NCBI RefSeq assembly: GCF_034343125.1
Contig: NZ_CP139957.1
Coordinates: 829,001-893,000 of the forward strand
From: Caldicellulosiruptor danielii
GTDB lineage: Bacteria; Bacillota; Thermoanaerobacteria; Caldicellulosiruptorales; Caldicellulosiruptoraceae
Direction: 5' to 3'
DNA length: 64,000 bases
The position numbers and the translations under genes were made by a program. The notes below the pieces were generated by a model. That model searched no databases and had not been told where the DNA came from. It saw only the letters and a list, made by a program, of their open reading frames with translations. Below, piece by piece: positions 47,928 through 57,050 of the stretch (position 1 is its first letter; each line of letters begins with the position of its first letter).

Positions 47928-49130
47928 ATGGCAAAGGCTAAATTTGAAAGAACAAAACCACACGTAAACATAGGTACAATTGGACACGTTGACCATGGAA
48001 AAACAACATTGACAGCTGCAATCACAAAGGTTTTAGCTCTCAAAGGTAAAGCACAGTTTATGGCTTATGACCAGATTGACAAGGCTCCAGAGGAAAGAGA
48101 AAGAGGTATTACAATCAACACAGCTCACGTTGAGTATGAAACAGACGCAAGACATTATGCTCACGTTGACTGTCCAGGTCACGCCGACTATGTCAAGAAC
48201 ATGATAACAGGTGCTGCTCAGATGGACGGTGCAATATTGGTTGTATCTGCAGCAGACGGTCCAATGCCACAGACAAGAGAGCACATTTTGCTTGCAAGAC
48301 AGGTTAACGTTCCATACATCGTTGTATTCCTCAACAAGGTTGACATGGTAGATGACCCAGAATTGATTGAGCTTGTTGAGATGGAAGTAAGAGAGCTTCT
48401 TTCAAAGTATGGTTATCCAGGTGACGAGGTGCCAATAGTAAAAGGTTCAGCTTTGCAGGCATTGGAGTCAACATCACAAGATCCAAATGCTCCAGAGTAT
48501 CAGTGCATTTTAGAGCTCATGGATGCTGTTGACAAATACATCCCAACACCACAGAGAGACATTGACAAACCATTCTTGATGCCAATTGAAGACGTGTTCT
48601 CAATTACAGGTAGAGGTACAGTTGTAACAGGTAGAGTTGAAAGAGGAACACTCAAGACAGGCGAAGAGGTTGAAATAGTTGGTTTTGCTCCAGAGCCAAG
48701 AAAGACAGTTGTAACAGGTATTGAGATGTTCAGAAAGGTACTTGACGAGGCTGTTGCTGGTGACAACGTAGGGTGCCTTCTCAGAGGTATTCAGAAGAAT
48801 GAGGTTGAAAGAGGTCAGGTTCTTGCAAAGCCAGGCACAATTAAACCTCACACTAAATTCAAAGCACAGGTATACGTTTTGACAAAAGAAGAGGGTGGAA
48901 GACATACACCATTCTTCAATGGTTACAGACCACAGTTCTATTTCAGAACAACTGACGTTACAGGAACAATCACACTGCCAGAGGGTGTAGAGATGTGCAT
49001 GCCTGGCGACAATGTTGAGATGACAGTTGAACTTATTTCTCCAATTGCTATTGAGTCAGGGCTCAGATTTGCTATCCGCGAAGGCGGAAGAACAGTTGGT
49101 GCAGGTTCTGTTACAACAATAATTGAATAA
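47928..49130 (+). CDS. tuf: Elongation factor Tu
   Basis: A 400-residue GTPase that delivers aminoacyl-tRNA to the ribosome. G1 [15 protein letters not shown]2 [14 protein letters not shown]3 [28 protein letters not shown] and G4 NKVD are all intact. The true start is ATG 47928 ([14 protein letters not shown]) with AAGGAGGAT 10 bp upstream; the earlier in-frame GTG 47907 lies within the ribosome-site region. It is the last gene of the str operon. Confidence 0.98.
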   Translation: MAKAKFERTKPHVNIGTIGHVDHGKTTLTAAITKVLALKGKAQFMAYDQIDKAPEERERGITINTAHVEYETDARHYAHVDCPGHADYVKNMITGAAQMDGAILVVSAADGPMPQTREHILLARQVNVPYIVVFLNKVDMVDDPELIELVEMEVRELLSKYGYPGDEVPIVKGSALQALESTSQDPNAPEYQCILELMDAVDKYIPTPQRDIDKPFLMPIEDVFSITGRGTVVTGRVERGTLKTGEEVEIVGFAPEPRKTVVTGIEMFRKVLDEAVAGDNVGCLLRGIQKNEVERGQVLAKPGTIKPHTKFKAQVYVLTKEEGGRHTPFFNGYRPQFYFRTTDVTGTITLPEGVEMCMPGDNVEMTVELISPIAIESGLRFAIREGGRTVGAGSVTTIIE

Positions 49131-49135
49131 TCAAA

Positions 49136-49197
49136 AAAGCCCAAGCCTAAGGAAGAGAAGCTTTAAAGCTTTACAGACTTAGGTTTGGGCTTTTTTT
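49136..49197 (+). terminator. Terminator of the str operon
   Basis: AAAGCCCAAGCCTAAG and CTTAGGTTTGGGCTTT pair with one wobble, enclosing a second small hairpin (AAGCTTTAAAGCTT); seven T complete it. Confidence 0.92.
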
Positions 49198-49255
49198 GGC
49201 TCAAAAGATTTTATCCAAGATAAGATGCTTCAAGGAGGTGTTTTTAAAAAATCGT

Positions 49256-50815
49256 ATGTCACGAATAAGAGAGTATTATCACAATATGATTCAAAAACTT
49301 AAGTCCCATCAGACAGAAGAGTATATGATTGATGAATTTGTCTACAATCTACTAAAAGAGTTTTCGTTGAATCTCAATAAGGAAATAGCAATTGTTCTGA
49401 ACAGAAAAGGGAGAATTGAAAAGGTTCTAATAGAAAAGAGAGAGTTTGCAGAACTCGAAAACCAAGATTCTTTTCCTAAAAAGGCAGCGTTAATCTTTAC
49501 AAGATTATCTTCTGCATCTCATCCTTCAATGCTTGATCTCTCCATACTTATAATGAAAAAGTATGACTATGTAATGACAATTTCTCTCAAAACTGAAGAA
49601 GCTACAATAGCTTTTTGGGGTAGCCAGCTAAAAGAGGTTGAAACAGTTGGGCCGCACAAAATAGAATATTTTTATAATCTTGATATATCATCCAAGATTT
49701 CAGAAGTGGATGAAAAACAGAGGGAAAGAGAAAAGATTCACGAGACTTTAACAGAAAAAGAGGAAAGGGCTTTGCTTGTTGATGTGTGGTCAAAAAGTTC
49801 GTCTCAACTTGACAGTCACCTTTTAGAAGAGCTTGAGAGCCTGTGTAAGACTGCAGGGGTTAAAGTTGTCGACAAGGTGGTACAAGTAAGAAGGAGCATA
49901 GACCCTGCATATTTTATAGGAAGAGGTAAAGCAGAAGAGATACTTTCAATATGCCAGCAGAATGACATTGACGTAGTGATATTCAACAGAGAACTTTCAC
50001 CTGCTCAGATAAAAAATTTAGAAGAGTTGCTTTTGAGAAAAGTGATAGATAGAACTGATGTGATACTTGACATATTTGCAAGGCGTGCAAGGACCAAAGA
50101 GGGAAAACTTCAGGTAGAACTTGCACAGCTTTTGACCCTGCTTCCGCGCTTGCGTGGGACTGGGGTGCTACTTTCAAGGCTTGGTGGCGGAATTGGGACA
50201 AGAGGTCCTGGTGAGACCAAGCTTGAGATTGACAGGAGACATATCCAGCGTAGGATTGAAGAGATAAAAAAGGAGCTTGAAAAGGTGAAAAAAAGCAGGG
50301 AAGTACAGAGAAAAAGCAGAATAGAGAACCAAGTGCCAGTTGTGTCAATAATTGGTTACACGAACGCAGGCAAGTCTACTCTTATGAACAGAATTTCAAA
50401 AGCAGATGTTCTGGTAGAAGATAAACTATTTGCAACACTTGATACTACTACAAGAAGGGTGTATCACAAAGGAAAAGAATTTTTGCTCACCGATACTGTT
50501 GGGTTTATAAGAAACTTACCGCATCATCTTGTTGAGGCGTTTTCCTCAACATTAGAAGAGGTCAAGTACTCAAACCTTATACTGAACGTTGTAGATATCT
50601 CTGACCCATATTATTATGACCACATAAAAGTATCTGAGGATTTGCTAAAGCAGCTTGAAGCAGAAAATATCCCTATTATAAGGGTTTATAATAAGATAGA
50701 TAAAGTAGACTTTTCGAGTGTGGATGTGTTTGACAATCTTCCACATGTATTTATCTCTGCTCAGGATGGCAGAGGTATTAATACTTTGCTTGATATGATT
50801 GTTGAGAGGATTTAA
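49256..50815 (+). CDS. hflX: GTPase HflX
   Basis: A GTPase of about 519 residues that binds 50S subunits and, in other bacteria, splits stalled or heat-stressed ribosomes. The HflX domain (RRSIDPAYFIGRGKAEEI...VIFNRELSPAQIKNLE and GGGIGTRGPGETKLEIDRR) precedes the GTPase: G1 GYTNAGKSTLMN, G3 DTVGFIRNLPHHLVEAF, G4 NKID. The N-terminal about 185 residues form the extension common in Clostridia. ATG 49256 is used although AAGGAGGTG is about 15 bp away; the frame opens further upstream at 49196 within the tuf terminator. Confidence 0.92.
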   Translation: MSRIREYYHNMIQKLKSHQTEEYMIDEFVYNLLKEFSLNLNKEIAIVLNRKGRIEKVLIEKREFAELENQDSFPKKAALIFTRLSSASHPSMLDLSILIMKKYDYVMTISLKTEEATIAFWGSQLKEVETVGPHKIEYFYNLDISSKISEVDEKQREREKIHETLTEKEERALLVDVWSKSSSQLDSHLLEELESLCKTAGVKVVDKVVQVRRSIDPAYFIGRGKAEEILSICQQNDIDVVIFNRELSPAQIKNLEELLLRKVIDRTDVILDIFARRARTKEGKLQVELAQLLTLLPRLRGTGVLLSRLGGGIGTRGPGETKLEIDRRHIQRRIEEIKKELEKVKKSREVQRKSRIENQVPVVSIIGYTNAGKSTLMNRISKADVLVEDKLFATLDTTTRRVYHKGKEFLLTDTVGFIRNLPHHLVEAFSSTLEEVKYSNLILNVVDISDPYYYDHIKVSEDLLKQLEAENIPIIRVYNKIDKVDFSSVDVFDNLPHVFISAQDGRGINTLLDMIVERI

Positions 50816-50907
50816 TTATATGAAATTTGTTGAATATGATGAATAAAGAGGGTATTATTAAAGTAGGGGGAAATTTTTATTAAAATAAAAGAAAGGGGTT
50901 GTCCGCA

Positions 50908-51330
50908 TTGCTAATCCGTAACTGTGCTGGTGGAGTTATATTCTACCAGGGAAAAATCTTTATCATGAAGAACGAAAAAGGCGAATGGGTATTTCCAAAA
51001 GGTGTTATTCGAAACGGCGAAATTGCGCCCGAAGTTGCGGTAAGAAGGGTCAAGGAAGAAGTTGGAATTGATGCTTCAATTCTCTCCACAGCAGGTCAAA
51101 CAAGTTATGAGTTCTATTCTGTCACACGTCAGAGACCAGTTTGTAACAAGATTATATGGTATATCATGGAGGCAAAATCTCCCGAGTTTTTGAAAGAGAA
51201 CAAGGAAGAGAATGTTTTTGATGCTGGGTATTTTGACATTGAAGAGGCTATCCAGAAGATTACTTACAGCCAAGACAAGGCGTTGGCATCTTGTGCCTAT
51301 GAGCAGTACAAACAGCTTGTGAATATTTAA
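50908..51330 (+). CDS. Nudix hydrolase with atypical Nudix box
   Basis: A protein of about 140 residues. The Nudix helix reads GVIRNGEIAPEVAVRRVKEEVGI (from about residue 36), matching G-x5-E-x7-RE-U-x-EE-x-G-U except that the first Glu of the RE pair is Arg. That Glu normally assists metal binding, so activity may be altered; the EE pair is intact. TTG 50908 (GAAAGGGG 9 bp upstream) is preferred over TTG 50899. The substrate cannot be predicted. A terminator follows. Confidence 0.85.
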   Translation: MLIRNCAGGVIFYQGKIFIMKNEKGEWVFPKGVIRNGEIAPEVAVRRVKEEVGIDASILSTAGQTSYEFYSVTRQRPVCNKIIWYIMEAKSPEFLKENKEENVFDAGYFDIEEAIQKITYSQDKALASCAYEQYKQLVNI

Positions 51331-51367
51331 ATCAGCGTTTATAATATATATAGTGCAAAATTTTGAG

Positions 51368-51407
51368 GGGCTGTCATTGACTTTAACATAAAATGACAGC
51401 CCTTTTT
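51368..51407 (+). terminator. Terminator after the Nudix gene
   Basis: GGGCTGTCATT pairs with AATGACAGCCC across a 13-nt loop, followed by five T. Confidence 0.88.
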
Positions 51408-51458
51408 GATATGAAAGTAGCTGTGTGATTAATTACTGCAAAGGAGATTAAAATAAAA

Positions 51459-52079
51459 ATGGGATTTAAAACTATTGCCCAAAATGTCCGAGTAGAATTT
51501 GTTGAAAGAAAGTCAAAGTTCATTGCATCAGTTTACAGGGTAGAAAATCAGCATGAGGTTGATACCTTCCTTGACCAAGTCAGAAAAGAGTTTTATGATG
51601 CCACACACAATGTGTATGCCTATACGTATGGTATTGAATATCCTGTACAAAAGTATTCGGATGATGGTGAGCCGCAGGGTACAGCCGGGCTTCCTGTCAT
51701 GGAGGTAATAAGAAAGAGCAATATTTCAAATGTGCTAATTGTAGTAACCCGGTATTTTGGCGGAATCCTGCTGGGCGCGTCAGGACTTGTCAGAGCTTAC
51801 ACCCAGGCAGCAAGCCTCGGGCTTGAAAAAGCAGGTATTTTGGAGTATCATGAGTGTGAAGAGGTTTTACTGAGTATAGAATATTCTGATTTTGAAAAGA
51901 TTAAATGGCTTGCTTCAAGGTTTAATACGAAGATAGAAAAGATTGAATATTCGCAAGTTGTGGATTTGTTGCTGGCAATCAAAAAAGAAGAGGTGGATGA
52001 GTTTATAAAGAACATTTCAGATATTACATCCGGCAACTTCTTAGCTGACAAAAAAGGGATAGTTTTAAGAGCAATTTAG
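51459..52079 (+). CDS. YigZ / IMPACT family protein
   Basis: A 206-residue protein of the UPF0029/YigZ family: an N-terminal domain with ERKSKFIASVYRV, DATHNVYAYTYG, SDDGEPQGTAGLPVMEVI and VTRYFGGILLGASGLVRAYTQAA, followed by a ferredoxin-like C-terminal domain. Relatives bind RNA or ribosomes, and eukaryotic IMPACT regulates translation; the bacterial role is unclear. The family is well marked and the gene complete. Confidence 0.92.
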   Translation: MGFKTIAQNVRVEFVERKSKFIASVYRVENQHEVDTFLDQVRKEFYDATHNVYAYTYGIEYPVQKYSDDGEPQGTAGLPVMEVIRKSNISNVLIVVTRYFGGILLGASGLVRAYTQAASLGLEKAGILEYHECEEVLLSIEYSDFEKIKWLASRFNTKIEKIEYSQVVDLLLAIKKEEVDEFIKNISDITSGNFLADKKGIVLRAI

Positions 52080-52100
52080 GGAAAAGGATGTGTTTGTGCT

Positions 52101-52712
52101 GTGAAGAAGAAAGAGAATGTGTCTAAATACCTTTTTACAAATCCACTTTATTTTATCCAGAACATTTCGCTTCTTAACAATTTTGTAGCAGGAATTGCAG
52201 TATTTTTGATATATATTACACTTTTTACAATCTACGTTTACCTTCAGATTAGAAAAGGGTATGAAATAATGCCAGGGGAAACAGGTCTTGTATTTTTCAC
52301 AGACAGAATAAAGTCTGATTTAGAGAATTTGGAGCTGGTAAGACTTATTATGACCCTTTTTTCTAACCAAATTTTTAAACTTTTTATGCTGGCAGTTATA
52401 GTCTTCTTGTCAGTTTCCATTGTTACAGGAAAAAGAACAAATGTTTCACAAGTAATAACCACATTGACAGTATCGTACCTTTTTCCGTCGTATACATTTT
52501 TGATAGGTATTATCTTCTGGTTTTTACCCATTGGCTATGCAGTTTTTAAAGTGTCAGAGATATTTTTCTTGGTATCCGTTTATGAAACACTTTCAAAGGG
52601 TTTTGGAATAACAAGAGCAAAGGCCTTGGTAGTAGTTTTAGTGATTGTGATTTTCTACTGTTTGCTTTATATATATTCACCTTCAGTATTTCTTACGCCT
52701 TTTCTGATATAA
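52101..52712 (+). CDS. Hypothetical multi-pass membrane protein (possible YIP1 family)
   Basis: A 203-residue protein with about five hydrophobic segments (near 30-50, 92-110, 125-150, 155-165 and 175-200). Layout and the N-terminal NPLYFIQNISLLN resemble Yip1-like membrane proteins, but no decisive motif is seen. The start is GTG 52101. Its last 30 bp overlap the convergent spoVB-like gene. Confidence 0.6.
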   Translation: MKKKENVSKYLFTNPLYFIQNISLLNNFVAGIAVFLIYITLFTIYVYLQIRKGYEIMPGETGLVFFTDRIKSDLENLELVRLIMTLFSNQIFKLFMLAVIVFLSVSIVTGKRTNVSQVITTLTVSYLFPSYTFLIGIIFWFLPIGYAVFKVSEIFFLVSVYETLSKGFGITRAKALVVVLVIVIFYCLLYIYSPSVFLTPFLI

Positions 52713-54170
52713 GAGGATGAAATAGCTACATAGAGAATATCCTGCCAAAAACAAGATAATAAAAGCTTGCGTTGAAGTTATGTTCAGATGAATGAGTATG
52801 GCAAATATAAGCAGGCACACAACTGCAAGTTGAAAGATGAGAAAGATTGTACTTTTTTCAAGAACAAATTCAAACTCAAGCTTTGCTATCTTTTCAATCA
52901 TTATAATGCATGAAATAAGGGCAAATATATTTGAAATCCATATATAAGGAATTTCGCTTTTGAAAAGTAATATTGCTGGGATATAGGCTATCAATCTTGC
53001 TACTGTCAGTACTGTACTTAAAATAAAATTAAAATTGACCTTATCAAGCGCATTGAGTAGACTTGAAAGAACAACAGAAAGATAATAAAATGCTATTGCA
53101 GGTGCAATGTGCTTAAGATACACTCCTGCTTGGGGGTTTTTGTATAGCAAATTACAGATCTGTTCAGGAAAGAGTAAGAATATACATGTTGCTGGCAATG
53201 AAATAGCGATTGTAAGCAAAAGAAAGGTGTTTATTCGTGAGTTTAGGGTTTTTGTGTTAATCTTTGTTTCAGAGATGGTAGGAACTATTATTATGGATAA
53301 TGAATTTACTATTACAAGTGGCAAGGTTGCTGCTGGGAAGCTCATACCATTTATTATTCCATAGATGGAGATTGCTTTGGTTTTTGTATTTCCAATACTT
53401 TCAAACATTTTGGGAATTATCATATTTTCAAGTGATTGAAAAATCATTCCAAGGACACTGGCTGTGGCAAGTGGCACAGATACTTTGAATATATTAGAGG
53501 AAATCTGCACAATCTCAGAAAGCTTAATTGAAAATCGAATATTTCTGTATTTTAGCTTATATGATATCCTAAGGAAACTCAGGCTTGAAAGCTCTCCTAT
53601 AAGAATTCCCAAGAAAGACAAAAATAGCATTGTATCAAGCGTAGATGACTTTGCCACTGTCAAAAAAATAGGACAGATGACAGAAAGTCTGACAATATTT
53701 TCAAACACCTCTGCCAAGGCAGGTGGAGTAGGATTTTGAATGCCATAAAAAAAGCCTTTCAAAATAGCTGACTGGGTGACAACAACAATACACACAATAA
53801 GAGGGTAGACCATGTGTTTAAGATGTGGAGTAGCAAATACAATGTCACAAAAAAGTGGATTTAATGCACAAAACAATATGGTAATTATAATACTCCAGAA
53901 AAAGAGTATCTTGCTTACTACATCGACAACTTTTTCTTTTAACCCAGTTAAATAGCAGTTTTCAGCAATATATTTTGAAATGGCTGTCAAAATCCCGCCA
54001 CTTGATATGCTATAGAATAGATAATAAAGTGTTATGCCAAATGTATAAAGTCCCATACCAACAGAACCTATTCTGCGCGATATGAATACTCTGTAAAGAA
54101 AAAAAAGACTGTATGTTAAAATATTACAAAGTGTAAGTATTACAATTTGGTTTAAAATTTTTTTATTCAT
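52683..54170 (-). CDS. spoVB: Stage V sporulation protein B-like lipid flippase (MOP superfamily)
   Basis: A polytopic protein of about 495 residues with some 14 hydrophobic segments. The N-terminal YRVFISRRIGSVGMGLYTFGITLYYLFYSISSGGILTAISKYIAE matches the SpoVB/PST group of MOP exporters. SpoVB is needed for spore cortex in Bacillus, while relatives such as MurJ-like proteins flip lipid II. ATG 54170 (MNKKILNQ) is chosen over TTG 54191. It is read against its neighbours and overlaps the preceding gene's 3' end. Confidence 0.82.
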   Translation of the reverse strand: MNKKILNQIVILTLCNILTYSLFFLYRVFISRRIGSVGMGLYTFGITLYYLFYSISSGGILTAISKYIAENCYLTGLKEKVVDVVSKILFFWSIIITILFCALNPLFCDIVFATPHLKHMVYPLIVCIVVVTQSAILKGFFYGIQNPTPPALAEVFENIVRLSVICPIFLTVAKSSTLDTMLFLSFLGILIGELSSLSFLRISYKLKYRNIRFSIKLSEIVQISSNIFKVSVPLATASVLGMIFQSLENMIIPKMFESIGNTKTKAISIYGIINGMSFPAATLPLVIVNSLSIIIVPTISETKINTKTLNSRINTFLLLTIAISLPATCIFLLFPEQICNLLYKNPQAGVYLKHIAPAIAFYYLSVVLSSLLNALDKVNFNFILSTVLTVARLIAYIPAILLFKSEIPYIWISNIFALISCIIMIEKIAKLEFEFVLEKSTIFLIFQLAVVCLLIFAILIHLNITSTQAFIILFLAGYSLCSYFILLYQKRRKKY

Positions 54171-54228
54171 CTTTCTTTCATAACAAATCAAACCTTGTTC
54201 ATTATTAAATCTTATGTATCAATTTCAT

Positions 54229-54258
54229 TTGACATTAGCTCTATATCTAATTTATAAT
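54229..54258 (+). promoter_or_regulatory. Consensus promoter of yebC
   Basis: TTGACA (54229-54234) and TATAAT (54253-54258) are perfect boxes with an 18-bp spacer, about 48 bp before the yebC start. Confidence 0.75.
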
Positions 54259-54305
54259 TCCATATTGAGCAAAATAGCAGCTTAAAAGGTAGGGGGAAGC
54301 ATACT

Positions 54306-55037
54306 ATGTCTGGACATTCAAAGTGGGCAAATATAAGACACAAAAAAGAAAAGACAGACGCACAGAAAGGAAGACTTTTTACAAAACTTGGTAGAGAGCT
54401 TATGGTTGTTGCAAAGATGTACGGACCTGACCCTGAGACAAACCCGAAGCTCAGGGATGTAATCGCAAAAGCTAAGGCAAACAATATGCCCATGGACAAG
54501 ATAATGGGGTTTATAAAAAGGGCAGCTGGTGAGATTGACACCACAGGGTACGAAGACATTACGTACGAGGGCTATGGACCTGGGGGTGTTGCTGTTATTG
54601 TTGAAGCAATGACAAACAACAGAAACAGAACTGCAGGTGAGCTTAGACACATTTTTGACAAAAACGGTGGCAATCTTGGTCAAACAGGCTGTGTTTCATG
54701 GATGTTCAGCAGAAAAGGTGTCATAGTTATTGAAAAAGAAAGTTTTCCTGATGAGGACTTCGTGATGGAAAAGGCGTTAGAGTATGGTGCTGAGGATTTC
54801 TCCTCAGAGGATGATATTTATGAGATTATAACATCCCCTGAGGATTTTTCAAAAGTAAGAGAAGGTCTTGAAAAAGAAGGTTTTACATTTATAAGAGCTC
54901 AGATAGAGATGATTCCTCAGACAACTGTAAAGCTTTCAAGTGAGGATGCCCAGAAGATGAGAAGACTTATTGACATGCTTGAAGACAATGATGATGTAAA
55001 AGAGGTTTATCACAACTGGGAAGAAGATGAAGGGTAA
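54306..55037 (+). CDS. yebC: YebC / TACO1 family translational or transcriptional regulator
   Basis: A 243-residue protein with the invariant N-terminus SGHSKWANIRHKKEKTDAQKGRLFTKLGRELMVVAK and the central YEGYGPGGVAVIVEAMTNNRNRTAGELRHIFDKNGGNLG. YebC proteins help ribosomes with difficult sequences and were earlier described as transcription regulators. Start ATG 54306 follows AGGGGGAAG. It precedes a BofC-like gene, as often in Clostridia near ruv genes. Confidence 0.95.
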   Translation: MSGHSKWANIRHKKEKTDAQKGRLFTKLGRELMVVAKMYGPDPETNPKLRDVIAKAKANNMPMDKIMGFIKRAAGEIDTTGYEDITYEGYGPGGVAVIVEAMTNNRNRTAGELRHIFDKNGGNLGQTGCVSWMFSRKGVIVIEKESFPDEDFVMEKALEYGAEDFSSEDDIYEIITSPEDFSKVREGLEKEGFTFIRAQIEMIPQTTVKLSSEDAQKMRRLIDMLEDNDDVKEVYHNWEEDEG

Positions 55038-55112
55038 ACTTTATGTATAGCAGTGGGTTTGGCAGGGAATAATAGTAAAAAAAGTTTGAGTACTCATGGG
55101 GGCCACAAGAAA

Positions 55113-55685
55113 ATGAAACTATATTTTAAAACTGCCACGCTCACTGCTATTATTATTTTCTTGTTCATAGTGTCGTTTGCAGTGGGGTTTACTATAACAT
55201 TAGAAAGAGGAAAAGTGAAGTCTGAAAAGGATATAAAAGGTAAAAATGTAACACAAATTGCATATATAAACAAGGGTATAGAAGGCAGGATAGCTAATAG
55301 TACTTTGTTTGTTGTAAGAAAATATTTTGAAGGATGTGGACATGTCATTGAAGAGAAAAAGTTAGTACCAAAAGAGTATGTAGGGATGTCAAAGCAAGAT
55401 TTTAAAAATATATTTGCCGGCTGGGAAATAGATGCGTTTAGCTCTAAGTATATAGTGATAAGCCGTGTATTTGATGGTTTTTGCCCCAACCATTTTATAA
55501 TTTCTATAAAAGACGGAAGAGTAGCTATATTTTATTCGCAACCTGTAGATGGTGATACTCTAAAGCTCATTACTCCAATTAGCATTGAAAACTTACCAGA
55601 ACAAGAGGTAAATGATTTAAAAAAAGGAATAGTGGTCAACTCGTTTGAAGATGCAATAAAGATAATTGAGGATTTTGGAAGTTAA
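55113..55685 (+). CDS. BofC-like C-terminal domain protein
   Basis: A protein of about 190 residues with a signal anchor near residues 5-27. LVPKEYVGMSKQDFKNIFAGWEIDAFSSKYIVISRVFDGFCPNHFIISIKDGRVAIFY matches the C-terminal domain of BofC, a forespore-secreted regulator of sigma-K processing in Bacillus. In Clostridia the domain occurs beside yebC without known function. ATG 55113 (GGGGG about 10 bp upstream) is preferred over GTG 55053. No sigK is seen in the window. Confidence 0.75.
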   Translation: MKLYFKTATLTAIIIFLFIVSFAVGFTITLERGKVKSEKDIKGKNVTQIAYINKGIEGRIANSTLFVVRKYFEGCGHVIEEKKLVPKEYVGMSKQDFKNIFAGWEIDAFSSKYIVISRVFDGFCPNHFIISIKDGRVAIFYSQPVDGDTLKLITPISIENLPEQEVNDLKKGIVVNSFEDAIKIIEDFGS

Positions 55686-55708
55686 AATATTTTATGTAAC
55701 ACAGTTTA

Positions 55709-55758
55709 CCCATAATTCATATTATGTTAATAGAAAAAGACATAATATGAATTATGGG
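55709..55758 (+). repeat. Perfect 19-bp inverted repeat in the leader of the Cys/His-rich gene
   Basis: CCCATAATTCATATTATGT (55709-55727) and ACATAATATGAATTATGGG (55740-55758) are exact complements across a 12-nt loop. The right arm ends with GGG, which begins the first ribosome-like site (GGGAGG, 55756-55761) of the gene at 55771. As RNA it would form a stable hairpin next to the ribosome site; as DNA it could be an operator. It has no T tail, so it does not look like a terminator for the preceding gene. Confidence 0.9.
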
Positions 55759-55770
55759 AGGTAGGAAGGT

Positions 55771-56133
55771 ATGTCTGAAGAACTGGATTTAAGGTATGAA
55801 GGTCACGAACACCACTGCCACGATATCTGTGAACACATGAAAAGATTTTTAGGAGAAACAGTTACAGTGTTTACAGAAAGCGGAGGAGAAAGCGGTCAAG
55901 GATTTACAGGAGTTTTAGCACTTGTTACACAAAGATTTATAAGGCTTATTGTAACAATAGGGACACCACCAGATGACCCATTCTGGTACAGAGGTTATGA
56001 CTCAAGAGAAGAGTTTGGCGAACATCATCGAAGAGAAAGATGCTGCCCGCCACGTAGAAGATTTTGCGGACTTGGTTCAATAGTTGACATTCCATGCAGG
56101 AAGATAGTTGCCTTTGTTCACAATGCTGTATAA
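55771..56133 (+). CDS. Unrecognised small Cys/His-rich protein
   Basis: A 120-residue soluble protein without signal peptide. The N-terminus has a His/Cys cluster (GHEHHCHDICEHMKRF), and the C-terminal part has HHRRERCCPPRRRFCGLGSIVDIPCRK. In between, LGETVTVFTESGGESGQGFTGVLALVTQRFIRLIVTIGTPP resembles spore-coat or exosporium-associated small proteins of Firmicutes in general style, but I cannot assign a family. Six cysteines and many histidines suggest metal binding or cross-linking. TAGGAAGG lies before the ATG; a hairpin controls the leader. Confidence 0.7.
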   Translation: MSEELDLRYEGHEHHCHDICEHMKRFLGETVTVFTESGGESGQGFTGVLALVTQRFIRLIVTIGTPPDDPFWYRGYDSREEFGEHHRRERCCPPRRRFCGLGSIVDIPCRKIVAFVHNAV

Positions 56134-56146
56134 AAAAGTATTGAGA

Positions 56147-56178
56147 GGCTGGCACAATTAAGACTGCCAGCCTTTACT
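56147..56178 (+). terminator. Terminator between convergent genes
   Basis: GGCTGGCA and TGCCAGCC form a stem across 10 nt, followed by TTTACTTT. It lies between the Cys/His-rich gene and the convergent FAH gene; the right arm begins at the end of the latter. Confidence 0.7.
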
Positions 56179-56923
56179 TTACATAATTTGTGAGCTTTCC
56201 AATCCCCTCAATTTCAACTTCAACAACATCTCCTTTTTTCATACTTCCAATACCAGAAGGTGTCCCTGTTATTATCACATCAAAAGGTTTTAAAGTCATT
56301 ATATAGCTTATATAACTTACAAGTTCCTGCACTGTAAAAATAAAGTTGCTTGTATTAGAATTTTGAACAAGTTTGCCATTAAGATAAGTTTTGATTTTGC
56401 TATTGTTTGGGTCAATTTCATCTGTAATAACAGGGCCAAGCGGCAAAAAAGTGTCAAATGATTTTGCTACAGTCCACTGACCGTTTTTGGGCTGTAAGTC
56501 CCTTGCTGTCACATCGTTTGCACATGTATAGCCAAGTATGTACTCATCTGCCTCTTGGGGTTTTACATTGCGGCACACTTCTTTTATAACCACCGCAAGC
56601 TCTCCTTCATAATCCACCTGGGTACTCATATGATACGGATAAATTATACTGTCGTTATGGCCAATTACACATGTGGGTGGTTTTAAAAATAACACAGGAC
56701 TTTTTGGAAGATCAAGTCTAAGTTCTTTTGCATGGTCTTTATAGTTAAGACCCACACATACAATCTTTGAAGGCTTGACAGGGGGCAAAATTTTCAAATC
56801 CTCTATGGGATAAGATTGGTCACTTATTTTAAGTGGGTTAAGACTTTTCAAAACCTTCACAGAGCTACCTTCAACAAGCCCAAAAAATGTTTTGTTTGCA
56901 TAAAAAAATCTTCCAAGTTTCAT
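56174..56923 (-). CDS. Fumarylacetoacetate hydrolase (FAH) family protein
   Basis: A 249-residue enzyme of the FAH/YcgM-like family, which covers acylpyruvate hydrolases, HHDD isomerases and oxaloacetate decarboxylases. Motifs are CVGLNYKDHAKEL near residue 57, LFLKPPTCVIG, DYEGELAVVI near 103 (metal-binding Glu), DVTARDLQ, KSFDTFLPLGP, and TGTPSGIG near 222. The real substrate is unknown. It is a single gene read against its neighbours. Confidence 0.9.
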   Translation of the reverse strand: MKLGRFFYANKTFFGLVEGSSVKVLKSLNPLKISDQSYPIEDLKILPPVKPSKIVCVGLNYKDHAKELRLDLPKSPVLFLKPPTCVIGHNDSIIYPYHMSTQVDYEGELAVVIKEVCRNVKPQEADEYILGYTCANDVTARDLQPKNGQWTVAKSFDTFLPLGPVITDEIDPNNSKIKTYLNGKLVQNSNTSNFIFTVQELVSYISYIMTLKPFDVIITGTPSGIGSMKKGDVVEVEIEGIGKLTNYVK

Positions 56924-57021
56924 CTGTCTTTAGCTCCTCTCAATAGTATGAAAGGGTGTTTTAGTAAAGATTATATAACATCCCTTTGAAAAACACAAAT
57001 AATAAATTTGCAAGTAGCCTC

Positions 57022-57050
57022 TTGTAAACTTTCATGTTGGATGATATAAT
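57022..57050 (+). promoter_or_regulatory. Promoter of the tungsten-enzyme operon
   Basis: TTGTAA (57022-57027) and TATAAT (57045-57050), spacer 17 bp, with an extended TG at 57042. The leader is about 130 nt. A TTGTC-AG-GACAA palindrome lies at 57132-57143 within it and could be an operator. Confidence 0.6.
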
